Assembly (NCBI GenBank): GCA_963786395.1
Contig: CAWAZD010000022.1
Location: 12,118 to 76,117, forward strand
Direction: 5' to 3'
DNA: 64,000 bases
Source of the DNA: Fen-1301 sp963786395
Lineage (GTDB): Bacteria > Bacteroidota > Ignavibacteria > Ignavibacteriales > Ignavibacteriaceae
Shown: in pieces, positions 19,236-29,238 of the stretch
Layout: the number at the start of each line of letters is the position of its first letter
How positions within the stretch are numbered: position 1 is the first letter of the stretch
Translations under genes and position numbers: made by a program
The notes under the pieces: generated by a model
Seen by the model: only the letters and a program-made list of their open reading frames with translations
The model's database searches: none
What the model was told of the DNA's origin: nothing

Positions 19236-21191
19236 TTGGGATTTCTTAAAAAATACTATGCAATGTTAACCGGTTTAATAGTTTTCGTAGTATACGTTAC
19301 ATCACTAGCTCCATCAGTTGTTGAAATTGATTCGGGTGAACTTTCAGCAGTCCAGGTATTGTTGGGAATTGCACATCCAACGGGATACCCGCTATTTACT
19401 ATCCTAGGTCATTTGTTCTCCTATATTCCCTTCCATTTTACTAAAATTTATCAGCTCAACCTGCTTACTGCTATATGGTGCAGTGCTGCAATAATGATCT
19501 TCACACTCACTTGCAAAATCATTCTTGATAATTTATCAAGTTTTGAGATATTACTTCCTCTGAAATCAAAGCTCTCAAGAAAAGAATTAAAGAAAAAGGG
19601 GCAACATGAAAAATTACATGACAGTAGTACACTAATAGGAAATAATGAAGAACTCCTTAAATACATTGTTGCAATATTAAGTGGCCTCATGCTTGGATTC
19701 AGTAAAACTTTCTGGAACCAGGGGAATGCAGTTGAAGTATATTCGCTCCAGGCCTTTATGTTCACTCTAATTATTTGGTCATTACTAAAAGCATACATAG
19801 CTCCTGCTGAAGACAAAGGTATGACTAAACAGTGGATAGTTTTCGCCGCTATTCTTGCACTTGGATTTACAAACCACCTTACAACCTTGTTTGTAATTCC
19901 AGCAACTGCTTATCTGTATTTTGAAAAATACAGATTGAAGAAATACAGCTTTAAAAGACTTATTGTAATGGTAGTAGTATTTTTGCCCATTCTTATTTCT
20001 ATTTATCTCTATCTTCCTTTAAGAGCATTGAATAATCCTCCTATGAACTGGGGAAATCCAGTAGATTTTGAAAGACTATTAAGGCATGTATCCGGCTGGC
20101 AGTTTCAAGTTTGGTTTTTCAAATCCACTGATGTAATGAAGAAACAACTTGATTATTATTTTTCCAACTTATTTAGTGAATTCAATCTTTGTTTACTGAT
20201 TTGTATAGCAGGAATTGTAGTTTCTTATATCAAAGCCCGCAAATTTTTTATATTTAATGTGATACTTTTTCTTTTCTCACTTCTTTATGCAAGCAACTAT
20301 GATATTGTTGATATAGACTCATATTTTCTTTTGTCATATATATCTCTGTGCTTTTTTGCTTTGTTTGGAATTGTATGGTTGCTCTTAAATCTGCATTTTA
20401 AGAAATACAGCCATACTATTGCGGCAGCTGTTGTATTGCTCTTTATTATTACTGAATTAATATTTAATTATAATGAAAATGATCTTAAGGACGTATACTG
20501 TTTTGAAGACTATTCCAAGAGTGTCCTTAACAGTACAAATCAGAATTCAATATTATTTTCATATTCGTGGGATATTCTTGTATCCCCTACCTGTTATTTT
20601 CAGCTTGTTGAACATTACCGCCAGGATGTTGCTGTAATTGATAAAGAACTTTTGAGGCGGTCCTGGTATTATAATCAGGTTAATACACAGCATCCAAAAG
20701 TTTTGAAGAATATGACTGAAGACGTAACAAGGTTCCTGGACGCAATAAGACCATTTGAAAGAAGCGAAATTTTTGATTCAAACCTGCTTGAGATTACGTA
20801 TAGAAAAATTATGACGGACCTAGTAGCTACAAACATAGGCAAAGGAGATTTTTATATTTCGCCCGAGTTAGTTGATAATGAAATGCAGAAGGGAGAATTT
20901 GTACTTCCGGCAGGATATACGATAGTACCGGATAATTTATTATTTAAAGTTGTGTCGGGAAAAGAATATGTGCCTGCTTCTAATCCAGATTTTACAATCA
21001 GAATGCCCAGGCAAAAAAACCGGTATACACAACTAATAGTTAATGCAGCTGGAGGAATGCTTGCCAGAAGGGCCTTATATGAACTACAGTTTAATAAAAC
21101 TGACAAAGCCAGAGTTTATATAAATAAAATTAAAAATGATTTTCCGGATTACATACTGCCACCAGGATTATCCGATGCGATGAGCAGATAA
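19236..21191 (+). CDS. DUF2723 (GT117-like) polytopic membrane protein
   Basis: The 651-residue protein has about 10 membrane segments. The N-terminal loop SLAPSVVEIDSGELSAVQVLLGIAHPTGYPLF is characteristic of DUF2723, a family related to protein O-mannosyltransferases and TMEM260. The Asp/Glu pair in that loop would be the catalytic site of a lipid-linked glycosyltransferase. The C-terminal third is soluble. The start is TTG at 19236, 1 nt after glnE, or ATG at 19264. Family-level assignment is firm; substrate is unknown. Confidence 0.85.
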   Translation: MGFLKKYYAMLTGLIVFVVYVTSLAPSVVEIDSGELSAVQVLLGIAHPTGYPLFTILGHLFSYIPFHFTKIYQLNLLTAIWCSAAIMIFTLTCKIILDNLSSFEILLPLKSKLSRKELKKKGQHEKLHDSSTLIGNNEELLKYIVAILSGLMLGFSKTFWNQGNAVEVYSLQAFMFTLIIWSLLKAYIAPAEDKGMTKQWIVFAAILALGFTNHLTTLFVIPATAYLYFEKYRLKKYSFKRLIVMVVVFLPILISIYLYLPLRALNNPPMNWGNPVDFERLLRHVSGWQFQVWFFKSTDVMKKQLDYYFSNLFSEFNLCLLICIAGIVVSYIKARKFFIFNVILFLFSLLYASNYDIVDIDSYFLLSYISLCFFALFGIVWLLLNLHFKKYSHTIAAAVVLLFIITELIFNYNENDLKDVYCFEDYSKSVLNSTNQNSILFSYSWDILVSPTCYFQLVEHYRQDVAVIDKELLRRSWYYNQVNTQHPKVLKNMTEDVTRFLDAIRPFERSEIFDSNLLEITYRKIMTDLVATNIGKGDFYISPELVDNEMQKGEFVLPAGYTIVPDNLLFKVVSGKEYVPASNPDFTIRMPRQKNRYTQLIVNAAGGMLARRALYELQFNKTDKARVYINKIKNDFPDYILPPGLSDAMSR

Positions 21192-21193
21192 TT

Positions 21194-22279
21194 TTACTCG
21201 GCGGATGCTTCGAGAAGTTCATCCTGTTTATCTTTGGAAATTTCTGCTTTTGTTTTGAATGACTGAAGTATTACATCCATCTGTTGTATCAGATTTCTTT
21301 TATAATATTTAGGAGCATACACAGATCCGTCTAGCATATATAGTCTTCCGGTTTTTTCATCAAAGAAAGTATAATTAATAAAAGGCCCTTCTTTATCATG
21401 GGAATTCTCCCAAATTCCCTGTGATAGCATTGCATATTTTCCGTTAAATGTAACCTCATTATATATGCATTTATCGTAAGAAATTTTAATACAAGAAGTA
21501 TCACCCGGAACGCGGTAATGCTGATTAGTCAACCGGTTCCTTATAGCCCAAATCGAGTCATCATTTAAGTAAGCGGGAGATGCATTATCAATCCAGTGAA
21601 CAAATATCCATTTCCCCATATCCTTAGTCGCGTTGTTTTTAAAACAAATAAAATTTTCTTTTGGCTGATGTATTGAGATTTTATAATCTGACTGAACAAA
21701 AATAATCCACCCGTAATCTTTCAGCAGCATAGCTTCGGTATTCCGTTTTTCATATTTTGGATCATACAGGCACTCGTATAATCTTTTATTTGAAATTTTC
21801 CGGAAGGCTCCCAACAGTTGTTCTTTATTCTGAATTATCTTAGTTTCAATTTGTTTAATATCAGAGGCAGTTAAAATAACAACAAGTTGGTCTTTAGCCC
21901 AAAGATTGTATTCCTGATATATATTATTCTTGTAGGAAGCGGGTTTAATTACTTTTTCAGTATCAACAAGAGCATCGATAAACTTAGAGGTTAGAGATTG
22001 TGAATTTTGAGGTGCGATAAAGATAATGTTTTTATATGTCTGATATTTTTCGATATCATTTAGTGGAACTCTTTTAAGATTGAATAATTTTTCAGGTTGA
22101 GGTGTAAATATTATTTTTTCAAATGTATCCTCTAGGGTAGTTTTCAGGAATGCAAATTCAGCTGAATCAGCCACTACAATAATTTCATCTTCAGGTCCAT
22201 GAGCTGGTTGATTAGGGTCTTCACATGAAACAAGAATAAATGGAATTACCAGTAATAAAAGTAAACCGGATTTTCTCAA
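21194..22279 (-). CDS. DUF4837 family lipoprotein
   Basis: The gene is best started at TTG 22279, giving about 361 residues beginning MRKSGLLLLLVIPFILVSCE, a lipoprotein signal with lipobox Cys. A GAGG ribosome-binding site lies 6 nt before that TTG, and the upstream gene stops 2 nt earlier. A longer reading back to 22345 would overlap that gene and lose the signal peptide. The body matches DUF4837, a Bacteroidota/Ignavibacteria family of unknown function usually found as an envelope lipoprotein. It is the last gene of the greA-ftsH run. Confidence 0.78.
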   Translation of the reverse strand: MRKSGLLLLLVIPFILVSCEDPNQPAHGPEDEIIVVADSAEFAFLKTTLEDTFEKIIFTPQPEKLFNLKRVPLNDIEKYQTYKNIIFIAPQNSQSLTSKFIDALVDTEKVIKPASYKNNIYQEYNLWAKDQLVVILTASDIKQIETKIIQNKEQLLGAFRKISNKRLYECLYDPKYEKRNTEAMLLKDYGWIIFVQSDYKISIHQPKENFICFKNNATKDMGKWIFVHWIDNASPAYLNDDSIWAIRNRLTNQHYRVPGDTSCIKISYDKCIYNEVTFNGKYAMLSQGIWENSHDKEGPFINYTFFDEKTGRLYMLDGSVYAPKYYKRNLIQQMDVILQSFKTKAEISKDKQDELLEASAE

Positions 22280-22281
22280 TA

Positions 22282-22953
22282 TTACCTCGGTACAGTTGGC
22301 AGAAATAATTGGAGACCGGGGAAAAATAATAAATAAAGCAGCCACATCGTAAATCCTACTGAAATAGGAATTGAAAGATTATCATCGGCAATACCATGTG
22401 AAATATTTTCCACTATAGCACCGACAGCAGCTGCAATTATCCCGATCATATATTCAGTTACACTCCCATGTAATAATTTAGGAGTAAAAAGAACTACAAT
22501 GCTTGCACTGACAAAGAAGGCTAATGTTCCCTCCAGGCTTTTAGAAAAAAGCCTATGTTTGCCCCATTTTCTGCCAATTAATGCGGCTGTTGAATCACTA
22601 ATAATAAGGATAGGAAATGCTGTTAAAAAGAGCACTTTGGGGAAAATAATCACTGAAAGAAGTGCCGAAATGAAGACATAAGTTGCACCATTAAGGTTTT
22701 TCTTCTTCTTATCCAACTCATGCTTTCTAAGCAGGAATCCAAAAAACAGATAAAAATACTTGCCTATACCCGGGGACAAGTACCTTGACATATCTACAAG
22801 GATCGCAAAAAAAGTAAAAGCGGCTAAAATGTATACAGCAGTTTCTTTAGGTATGAAATAATAAATAATGGGAATAGATAAAGAGCAGAGATGAATTAGT
22901 TTTCTTACTACTTCATCTCTGTAATGAATGGATCCATTATCAATTGGAATCAT
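22282..22953 (-). CDS. Diacylglycerol/polyprenol kinase family protein
   Basis: The 223-residue integral membrane protein has about seven hydrophobic segments. It carries the family motifs RKLIHLCSLSIPIIYYFIP near the start, SDSTAALIGRKWGKH in the middle (CTP-binding region shared with CdsA) and SLEGTLAFFVSA, followed by ENISHGIADDNLSIPI near the end. Related enzymes (SEC59, DGK1, VTE5/VTE6) phosphorylate dolichol, diacylglycerol or phytol with CTP. Which lipid is used here cannot be told. It overlaps the 3' end of ftsH by 14 bp. Confidence 0.82.
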   Translation of the reverse strand: MIPIDNGSIHYRDEVVRKLIHLCSLSIPIIYYFIPKETAVYILAAFTFFAILVDMSRYLSPGIGKYFYLFFGFLLRKHELDKKKKNLNGATYVFISALLSVIIFPKVLFLTAFPILIISDSTAALIGRKWGKHRLFSKSLEGTLAFFVSASIVVLFTPKLLHGSVTEYMIGIIAAAVGAIVENISHGIADDNLSIPISVGFTMWLLYLLFFPGLQLFLPTVPR

Positions 22954-25012
22954 CTTGATGGGCAGATTCTTTTGATTTGCGCTGATCTAATAATTTTTTT
23001 ACATGATCTGGAACTTCATCATTTGTAGAAGAAGTAAATTCATCAGCCCCGTTCTTTTTGAACGGTGGTAATTCTTCACCTCTGATCAACTTATCAATTT
23101 CTTCTGAGTCAAGGATTTCTCTTTCAAGAAGTTCAAGTGATAATTTATGGAGCAAATCTATATTCTCTCTTAATATTTTCTCAGCTTTCACCATGCCATC
23201 GCTAACAATATGCCTTATCTCTTCATCTATTTCGATAGCCGTCTTTTCACTATAATCACGGTGTTTCTGAATTTCCCTACCAAGAAATATTTCTTCTTCC
23301 TTAGCTCCATAGCTTAAAGGTCCTAATTTTTCGCTCATACCCCATTCGCATACCATTTTACGCGCAATAGTAGTGGCTCTTTCAATATCATTACCCGCAC
23401 CGGTATTGTATTCATGGAAGATGATTTTTTCCGCCGCTCTGCCGCCCAAAGCATAAGTTATTATTGCTTCAAGATAAGCTTTTGAATAAGTATGTTTTTC
23501 ATCGATAGGCAAATAACTGGTTAAGCCTAACGCACGTCCACGTGGAATAATAGTTACCTTATGAACAGGATCTGCTTCCGGGATCATCCTTGCAACAAGG
23601 ACGTGTCCTATTTCATGATAGGCAGTAGTTTTCTTTTCTGATTCGGAGATGATCATACTCTTTCTCTCCATTCCCATCATTACTTTATCTTTAGCCTCTT
23701 CAAAATCTTCCATCTCAACTTTTTTCTTATTCTTCCGTGCAGCCAGAAGAGCTGCTTCATTAACAAGGTTAGCCAATTCAGCGCCTGCCAGTCCCGGTGT
23801 ACCTTTAGCCAGAATCTTCAAAGTAACATTGGGATCAAGAGGTATATTTCTGGTATGGACTTTAAGGATACCTTCCCTTCCTTTGACATCTGGTCTGTCA
23901 ACGACAACCTGCCGATCAAATCTACCGGGTCTTAATAAAGCAGGATCCAAAACATCAGGGCGGTTAGTAGCAGCAATAATAATAACACCATTACTCTGCT
24001 CAAAACCATCCATTTCAACTAAAAGTTGATTCAAAGTTTGTTCTCTTTCATCATGACCGCCGCCTAATCCAGCACCTCTATGCCTTCCGACAGCATCAAT
24101 TTCATCAATAAAAATTATACATGGAGCATTTTTCTTTCCCTGCTCAAACAAATCCCTTACGCGGCTTGCTCCAACACCAACAAACATTTCAACAAAATCA
24201 GCACCACTGATAGAGAAAAACGGAACACCGGCTTCCCCGGCTACAGCTCTTGCAAGTAAAGTTTTACCTGTTCCCGGAGGGCCTAACAAAAGTACACCTT
24301 TAGGAATTTTTCCGCCGAGTTTCTGGAACTTAGTTGGTTCCTTAAGAAATTCTATAATTTCAAAAAGTTCAGATTTTGCCTCATCTGCTCCGGCTACATC
24401 ACGGAAAGTAATTCTTGTTCCTGATTGGGTTATCAATTTTGCTTTGCTTTTACCGAATGAGAATATTCCGCGAGTTCCGCCGCCGGTACCCTGCATTCTT
24501 CTCATTATTAAAATCCAAACACCTATGATAATTATCCAGGGAACAAATCCAACAAGTATATTCAACCATTCATTAGATTCTTTTTCAAAAGTATAATTTA
24601 TACCTTTTGATTTCCAAACGGCTTCCTGATCTTTAACAATAGGTTCAGGTAAATAAACAGAAATTTCTTTAACCCGGAGGTCTTTCCCATTAACTGAAAT
24701 TGCCTCTTCACTTTTTAAAGTAGCCTTGAAGGAATAGTCATTTACATCAGTTTTTGTGATTGTTGCCTTAGCTATTTTATCATCATTTAAAAGCTTTTCA
24801 TATTGATTGTAAGGGACCTCAACATAATTTGCGGATCCGGTCTTGAAAAGCTGCATCAAAATAACAGCAGCAATTACAACTGCTCCCCAACCAAAAACTA
24901 GCCGGATAATTTTTGACCAATCAAAATTTTCATCGGGTTTATTGGGGCCACCAGGCTTCGGTAGTTTAGGAGGTTTGCTGTTGTTTTTATTATTATTATC
25001 GTTTTCAGACAT
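22940..25012 (-). CDS. ftsH: ATP-dependent zinc metalloprotease FtsH
   Basis: The 690-residue protein has a Pro/Asn-rich cytoplasmic start, a membrane segment near residues 38-55, a periplasmic domain and a second membrane segment near 155. The AAA module follows (Walker A GPPGTGKT, Walker B CIIFIDEIDAVGR, SRH ATNRPDVLDPALLRPGRFDR) and then the protease site HEIGH near residue 462. It degrades damaged membrane proteins and short-lived regulators. The family usually has 610-650 residues; the extra length lies in both termini. Confidence 0.97.
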   Translation of the reverse strand: MSENDNNNKNNSKPPKLPKPGGPNKPDENFDWSKIIRLVFGWGAVVIAAVILMQLFKTGSANYVEVPYNQYEKLLNDDKIAKATITKTDVNDYSFKATLKSEEAISVNGKDLRVKEISVYLPEPIVKDQEAVWKSKGINYTFEKESNEWLNILVGFVPWIIIIGVWILIMRRMQGTGGGTRGIFSFGKSKAKLITQSGTRITFRDVAGADEAKSELFEIIEFLKEPTKFQKLGGKIPKGVLLLGPPGTGKTLLARAVAGEAGVPFFSISGADFVEMFVGVGASRVRDLFEQGKKNAPCIIFIDEIDAVGRHRGAGLGGGHDEREQTLNQLLVEMDGFEQSNGVIIIAATNRPDVLDPALLRPGRFDRQVVVDRPDVKGREGILKVHTRNIPLDPNVTLKILAKGTPGLAGAELANLVNEAALLAARKNKKKVEMEDFEEAKDKVMMGMERKSMIISESEKKTTAYHEIGHVLVARMIPEADPVHKVTIIPRGRALGLTSYLPIDEKHTYSKAYLEAIITYALGGRAAEKIIFHEYNTGAGNDIERATTIARKMVCEWGMSEKLGPLSYGAKEEEIFLGREIQKHRDYSEKTAIEIDEEIRHIVSDGMVKAEKILRENIDLLHKLSLELLEREILDSEEIDKLIRGEELPPFKKNGADEFTSSTNDEVPDHVKKLLDQRKSKESAHQDDSN

Positions 25013-25040
25013 AAATTTATTATTTAGGTTCGTTTGTTAA

Positions 25041-25610
25041 TTATTTAATATTCTCTTCGTTAATGGCATATATTGCCCTTAAATTTCTATATTTCTGGGC
25101 ATAATCCAAACCATACCCAATGACAAATTTATCAGGAATATTAAAGCCAATATAATCAATTTTTACATTATATCTAAGACTTTTTGGCTTCACCAACAAG
25201 GAAACCACTGACATACTTGCCGGTTTATGCTTGACCATCATTTCTTCGATAAACTTAATAGAAAGCCCTGAATCGACAATATCTTCAACAATGATAATAT
25301 CACGTCCTGTTACATCACAGCCAAGGTCTTTAACCAGTTTAACATTGCCGGAAGAAATTTTATCATCTCCGTAACTTGAAAGCTTGAAAAAATCCACTTC
25401 GCATTCCAATTCAACATTTCTTATTAGATCCGAATGAAATAAAGCAGCACCATTCAAAACTCCTATAAAAACAGGGAGTTTACCCTTAAAATCATTTGTA
25501 ATTTTTTCCCCTAATTCCTTAACCCTCTCATTTATTTTCAGTTCAGAAATAAAAGGAGTAAAGATGTCATGACCTACAATTATTTTATCTTCGATTTTAT
25601 TTTCAAACAT
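25041..25610 (-). CDS. hpt: Hypoxanthine phosphoribosyltransferase
   Basis: The 189-residue protein has the type I phosphoribosyltransferase PRPP loop IIIVEDIVDSGLSIKF (about residues 110-125), GVLNGAALFHSDLIR near residue 55 and the C-terminal IGYGLDYAQKYRNLRAIY. It salvages hypoxanthine and guanine to IMP and GMP. The first 31 bp overlap the tilS end. The tilS-hpt-ftsH order is common in bacteria. Confidence 0.94.
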   Translation of the reverse strand: MFENKIEDKIIVGHDIFTPFISELKINERVKELGEKITNDFKGKLPVFIGVLNGAALFHSDLIRNVELECEVDFFKLSSYGDDKISSGNVKLVKDLGCDVTGRDIIIVEDIVDSGLSIKFIEEMMVKHKPASMSVVSLLVKPKSLRYNVKIDYIGFNIPDKFVIGYGLDYAQKYRNLRAIYAINEENIK

Positions 25611-26968
25611 AATTCTAATACTTTTTTAGTATCCTTTTTTATTTTGAATGTGTCATCAAGCCTGTGACCAATAACCCAGACAATTTTTTTGCCATTAACC
25701 AGTATCAACTGATTTTTTTTTCTATGTGACTCGATTTTAATTTCATTTAGAAAATCTGAGACTAACTTAGAGCCTTTCATACCAAAAGGAATAAAACGAT
25801 CGCCCTCCATCCAGGTTCTAATTATGAATTTATTATCCAATATATGATCAATTGAGATAAATTCACGTGTTTTATCTTTCCCGGGGGCAATTATCGTCTT
25901 TTCTATTGGTTTTGCGGAGATAATCAGGTTTCCGACAGCTTTTTCTTCCCCAATAACCAATTCCTCATAAACGTCATTAAATTCCGGAGAATCACAGTTT
26001 CTGATAAATATCAGATCCTTCCTTTCTTTATAGACGATTAAGTCGCCAGAAACCTTTATTTTAACACCAGAATCTTTAACTACCAGATTTTTCAAAGAGT
26101 TAATATTGTTAAACGTGAGGTTTACAGAAAAGTTTCTTCCGGTTAACTCTTTTAAAGCAAAAGTTAAAAGTTCATCGTCTAATTTCGATAATATTTCCAA
26201 TGGAATTCTAAGCCCGTTTTTATCAGGAAGGATATCTTTTAACACTATATTGGTTTTATCTAAGAGATAGGAATAAATATTCCTGATATTCCTTGATGAA
26301 TTAAAGAGGGCAAATTCCACTGATGGATTGAGATTCTGTTTTATTAAAGGGAGAAGTTTATGTCTAATAAAATTTCTTTCATAATCCAGATCTTCATTTG
26401 ATGAGTCTACTCTATAAGTAAGCTTTTCTTCATTAAGATATTTAATTATTTCTTCTTTATACACAATCAAAACGGGGCGGATAATATTATCTCTAACAAC
26501 AGGAATTCCAGAGATACCTTTCAGCCCTGTTCCCTTGATCAAATTAAGAAGAACAGTTTCAGCATTATCATTGATATGATGAGCGGTAGCAATCTTATTA
26601 AATCCTGTTCTTTTGATTAATTTATCAAGTTCTGAGTATCTAATTTTTCTGCCTGCTTCTTCAATTGAAATTTTATATTTAAGGGAGTACTGCCTTATAT
26701 TTTTTCTGACAGAATAGAAGGGGATATTTAATCGGGAACACATATTCTCACAGAAGGATTCATCAAGATCAGCATCTTTCCCTCTGAGCATATGGTTAAG
26801 ATGGAAAGCGGTTAATGAAAGATGAAATCTGTTCTGAAATTTCTTAAGAAAGTATAACAGAAAAACCGAATCAGGCCCGCCGCTGAAGGACACAATTATT
26901 TTGTCCCCTCTTAAAACAAGGGCATTTTCATCAATAAATTTAAGGACCTTTTGTTCAGTCTTTTTCAT
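25580..26968 (-). CDS. tilS: tRNA(Ile)-lysidine synthase
   Basis: The 462-residue product has the N-type ATP-pyrophosphatase loop VSFSGGPDSVFLLYFL (about residues 26-41), HLNHMLRGKDADLDESFC, ATAHHINDNAETVLLNLIKGTGLKG and a C-terminal substrate-binding domain. TilS converts the wobble C of tRNA-Ile(CAU) to lysidine, making it read AUA. It lies between ribE (2-nt gap) and hpt (overlap). Confidence 0.95.
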   Translation of the reverse strand: MKKTEQKVLKFIDENALVLRGDKIIVSFSGGPDSVFLLYFLKKFQNRFHLSLTAFHLNHMLRGKDADLDESFCENMCSRLNIPFYSVRKNIRQYSLKYKISIEEAGRKIRYSELDKLIKRTGFNKIATAHHINDNAETVLLNLIKGTGLKGISGIPVVRDNIIRPVLIVYKEEIIKYLNEEKLTYRVDSSNEDLDYERNFIRHKLLPLIKQNLNPSVEFALFNSSRNIRNIYSYLLDKTNIVLKDILPDKNGLRIPLEILSKLDDELLTFALKELTGRNFSVNLTFNNINSLKNLVVKDSGVKIKVSGDLIVYKERKDLIFIRNCDSPEFNDVYEELVIGEEKAVGNLIISAKPIEKTIIAPGKDKTREFISIDHILDNKFIIRTWMEGDRFIPFGMKGSKLVSDFLNEIKIESHRKKNQLILVNGKKIVWVIGHRLDDTFKIKKDTKKVLELCLKIKSKIK

Positions 26969-26970
26969 TA

Positions 26971-27579
26971 CTAAAGTTGGATATTCTCCGCCTTTCCTTC
27001 CATAATATTTTCAACATATTTACCGAGGACATCAAATTCAAGATTAACAGTATCGCCGGGTTTTTTACTGGAAAATATAGTCTCGCTCCAGGTATGAGGA
27101 ATAATTCCAATGGAGAAATTTGTTTTAGTGACTTCTGCAACTGTCATACTGACCCCATCAATAGCCACAGAACCGACATAGATGAGATATTTCCTGAAAC
27201 TTTGGGGAAAACTAATTGTCATGAAATGGCTATTAGATAATACCTTTACAGATTCTACAATACCGGTAGTATCAACGTGTCCTAAAACAAAATGGCCACC
27301 TAATCTGGCTTCAGCTTTAAGGGGTCTTTCAAGATTTACATTATCGTTTATAGAAAGATGTCCAAGATTTGTTTTTTTCAGAGTCTCTTCAATTGTATCA
27401 AGGGAAAAGGTTTTATCTTTTAGCTCAACCACAGTAAGACAGACACCATTAACACTAATACTGCTGCCGATTTCAAGGTCATCAAAGACTTTATCGGCGG
27501 AAATTACTAATCTAAAACCGTCCCCGGTTTTTATTTTATTTAACAGAGTTCCTTTTTCTTCAACAAGACCGGTAAACAT
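26971..27579 (-). CDS. ribE: Riboflavin synthase, alpha subunit
   Basis: The 202-residue protein begins MFTGLVEEKGTL and shows two homologous barrels: residues 1-95 with SVNGVCLTVVEL, and 97-190 with GHVDTTGIVES and SVAIDGVSMTVAEV. The enzyme dismutates two lumazine molecules into riboflavin. It stands 59 bp after ribD. I see no FMN riboswitch before either gene. Confidence 0.95.
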   Translation of the reverse strand: MFTGLVEEKGTLLNKIKTGDGFRLVISADKVFDDLEIGSSISVNGVCLTVVELKDKTFSLDTIEETLKKTNLGHLSINDNVNLERPLKAEARLGGHFVLGHVDTTGIVESVKVLSNSHFMTISFPQSFRKYLIYVGSVAIDGVSMTVAEVTKTNFSIGIIPHTWSETIFSSKKPGDTVNLEFDVLGKYVENIMEGKAENIQL

Positions 27580-27638
27580 AATATTTCCTTAAATCGATAT
27601 TTATACTGAGTAAAAATAAATAATGGGAAGTTCTAAAG

Positions 27639-28727
27639 CTATTTATTCAATTCTACTAAAATATCATCCCCAATTTTTTCAACACTGGCAATCTTTACTT
27701 TAAACGAATTCCTAATGCTTTTAATTCCGATGTCATTTATAACAGGAAGTCCGGCACCTAAAAACTTAGGACTAATAAAGAGAAAAATATCATCGAATAA
27801 ATTTTTATGAATAAAAGATGTAAATATTTCCCCGCCCCCTTCAACTAGAATAGAAGATATTTGAAGTTTGCTAAGCTCTTTAAGAGCAGCTTTAAGATCA
27901 AGTTTGTTTTTACCATCTTCATTCACAAAAACAATCTGTGCGCCGCAGTTAGTAAGTCTTTTAATTTTATTCTTTTTCTCAGCATTATTTTTGGAAGTAA
28001 CTACTATCAGCTTTTTATCCGAGTTATTTTGAAAGAGTTTATTTGAAGATCTAATTGAAAGTGTTGTATCTATTACAATCCTGAAAGGGTTTCTCCCTTC
28101 TACTAATCTTACAGTCAGATTAGGATCATCCCTTTTAACGGTACCGGCTCCGATAAGAACCGCATCATATTTAGTTCTAAGTTCATGGACATATTTTCTA
28201 GACTGAGATGATGATATCCATTTTGATTCGCGATGGACATCGGCAATTTTTCCGTCGATTGTCTGAGCAGCCTTTAAAGTAACATACGGCATACCAGTAA
28301 AGATATGCTTAAAAAAGAATTTATTAAGTTTAATGCAATCCTGTTCAAGAACACCAACTTTCACATCTATACCGGCGGACTTAAGTTTTCTAATACCTTT
28401 TCCGCTTACCAGGGGGTTCATATCTAAAGTACCAACTACAACTCTTTTAATTTTAGATTCTATTATTCTGTCAGAACAAGGAGGTGTTTTGCCCTGATGA
28501 TTGCAAGGTTCCAGGTTAACATATAGAGTACTTCCTTCAACGCTTTCAATAGCGCTTTCGATGGCATTTATCTCCGCATGTTTCTCCCCGAATTTTTCAT
28601 GGAACCCAGCGCCGATGATCCTTTCATTTTTAATAATAACACACCCCACAAGAGGATTGGGACTAACATAGCCCATCCCTTTCTTAGCAATTTCAATTGC
28701 TAATTTTATGTAGGATTCATCTGTCAA
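27639..28727 (-). CDS. ribD: Bifunctional riboflavin deaminase/reductase RibD
   Basis: The 362-residue protein joins two domains. The N-terminal deaminase has the zinc ligands in HAEINAIESA and EPCNHQGKTPPCSDRII. The C-terminal reductase begins near residue 145 (PYVTLKAAQTIDGKIA) and holds VEGGGEIFTSF. It carries out the second and third steps of riboflavin synthesis. It lies 9 bp after greA and before ribE, so riboflavin genes share the greA transcript here. Confidence 0.96.
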   Translation of the reverse strand: MTDESYIKLAIEIAKKGMGYVSPNPLVGCVIIKNERIIGAGFHEKFGEKHAEINAIESAIESVEGSTLYVNLEPCNHQGKTPPCSDRIIESKIKRVVVGTLDMNPLVSGKGIRKLKSAGIDVKVGVLEQDCIKLNKFFFKHIFTGMPYVTLKAAQTIDGKIADVHRESKWISSSQSRKYVHELRTKYDAVLIGAGTVKRDDPNLTVRLVEGRNPFRIVIDTTLSIRSSNKLFQNNSDKKLIVVTSKNNAEKKNKIKRLTNCGAQIVFVNEDGKNKLDLKAALKELSKLQISSILVEGGGEIFTSFIHKNLFDDIFLFISPKFLGAGLPVINDIGIKSIRNSFKVKIASVEKIGDDILVELNK

Positions 28728-28736
28728 ATTAAAAAC

Positions 28737-29213
28737 TTATTTTATTTCAAGAATTTCAAATTCCAGCAGGCCAGCCGGAGCTTTTACTTTAACACGGTCC
28801 CCGACTTTGGCACCCATAAGACCCTGTCCGACAGGCGAAGTAACAGAAATTTTACCTGCCTGGAAATCAGCTTCTTCAGGGGACACCAGAGTATAGTCTA
28901 TTATTTTATCCGTTTTTAAATTCTTGATTTGCACAGCAGAAAGGATATGGACCTGCCCGTCCAGTAGTTGGGATTTTTCAATAATCCTAACTCTTGAAAG
29001 TAAATTTTCCATTTTACTTATTCTTAATTCAAATAAGCCCTGTTCCTCTTTTGCGGCGTCATATTCGGCATTTTCAGAAAGGTCACCGTGTGACCTAGCT
29101 TCAGCAATTTTCCTGGCCATTTCTTTGCGTCCGTTAATTTTCATTTCCTGAAGCTCTTTTTCAATCTCAACAAGTCTTTCTTTAGTTACATATACAAAGC
29201 CCTGATCCGACAT
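28737..29213 (-). CDS. greA: Transcription elongation factor GreA
   Basis: The product is 158 residues when started at ATG 29213 (MSDQGFVYVTKERLVEIEKE). An upstream in-frame ATG would add about 20 residues that match nothing in GreA. The coiled-coil domain contains ARSHGDLSENAEYDAAKEEQ, whose acidic tip enters the RNA polymerase channel and stimulates RNA cleavage. The C-terminal FKBP-like domain has ISVTSPVGQGLMG and VKAPAGLLEFEI. It leads the riboflavin-tilS-ftsH gene run. Confidence 0.95.
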   Translation of the reverse strand: MSDQGFVYVTKERLVEIEKELQEMKINGRKEMARKIAEARSHGDLSENAEYDAAKEEQGLFELRISKMENLLSRVRIIEKSQLLDGQVHILSAVQIKNLKTDKIIDYTLVSPEEADFQAGKISVTSPVGQGLMGAKVGDRVKVKAPAGLLEFEILEIK

Positions 29214-29238
29214 AATTGACACTCTTAAATGAATTAAT

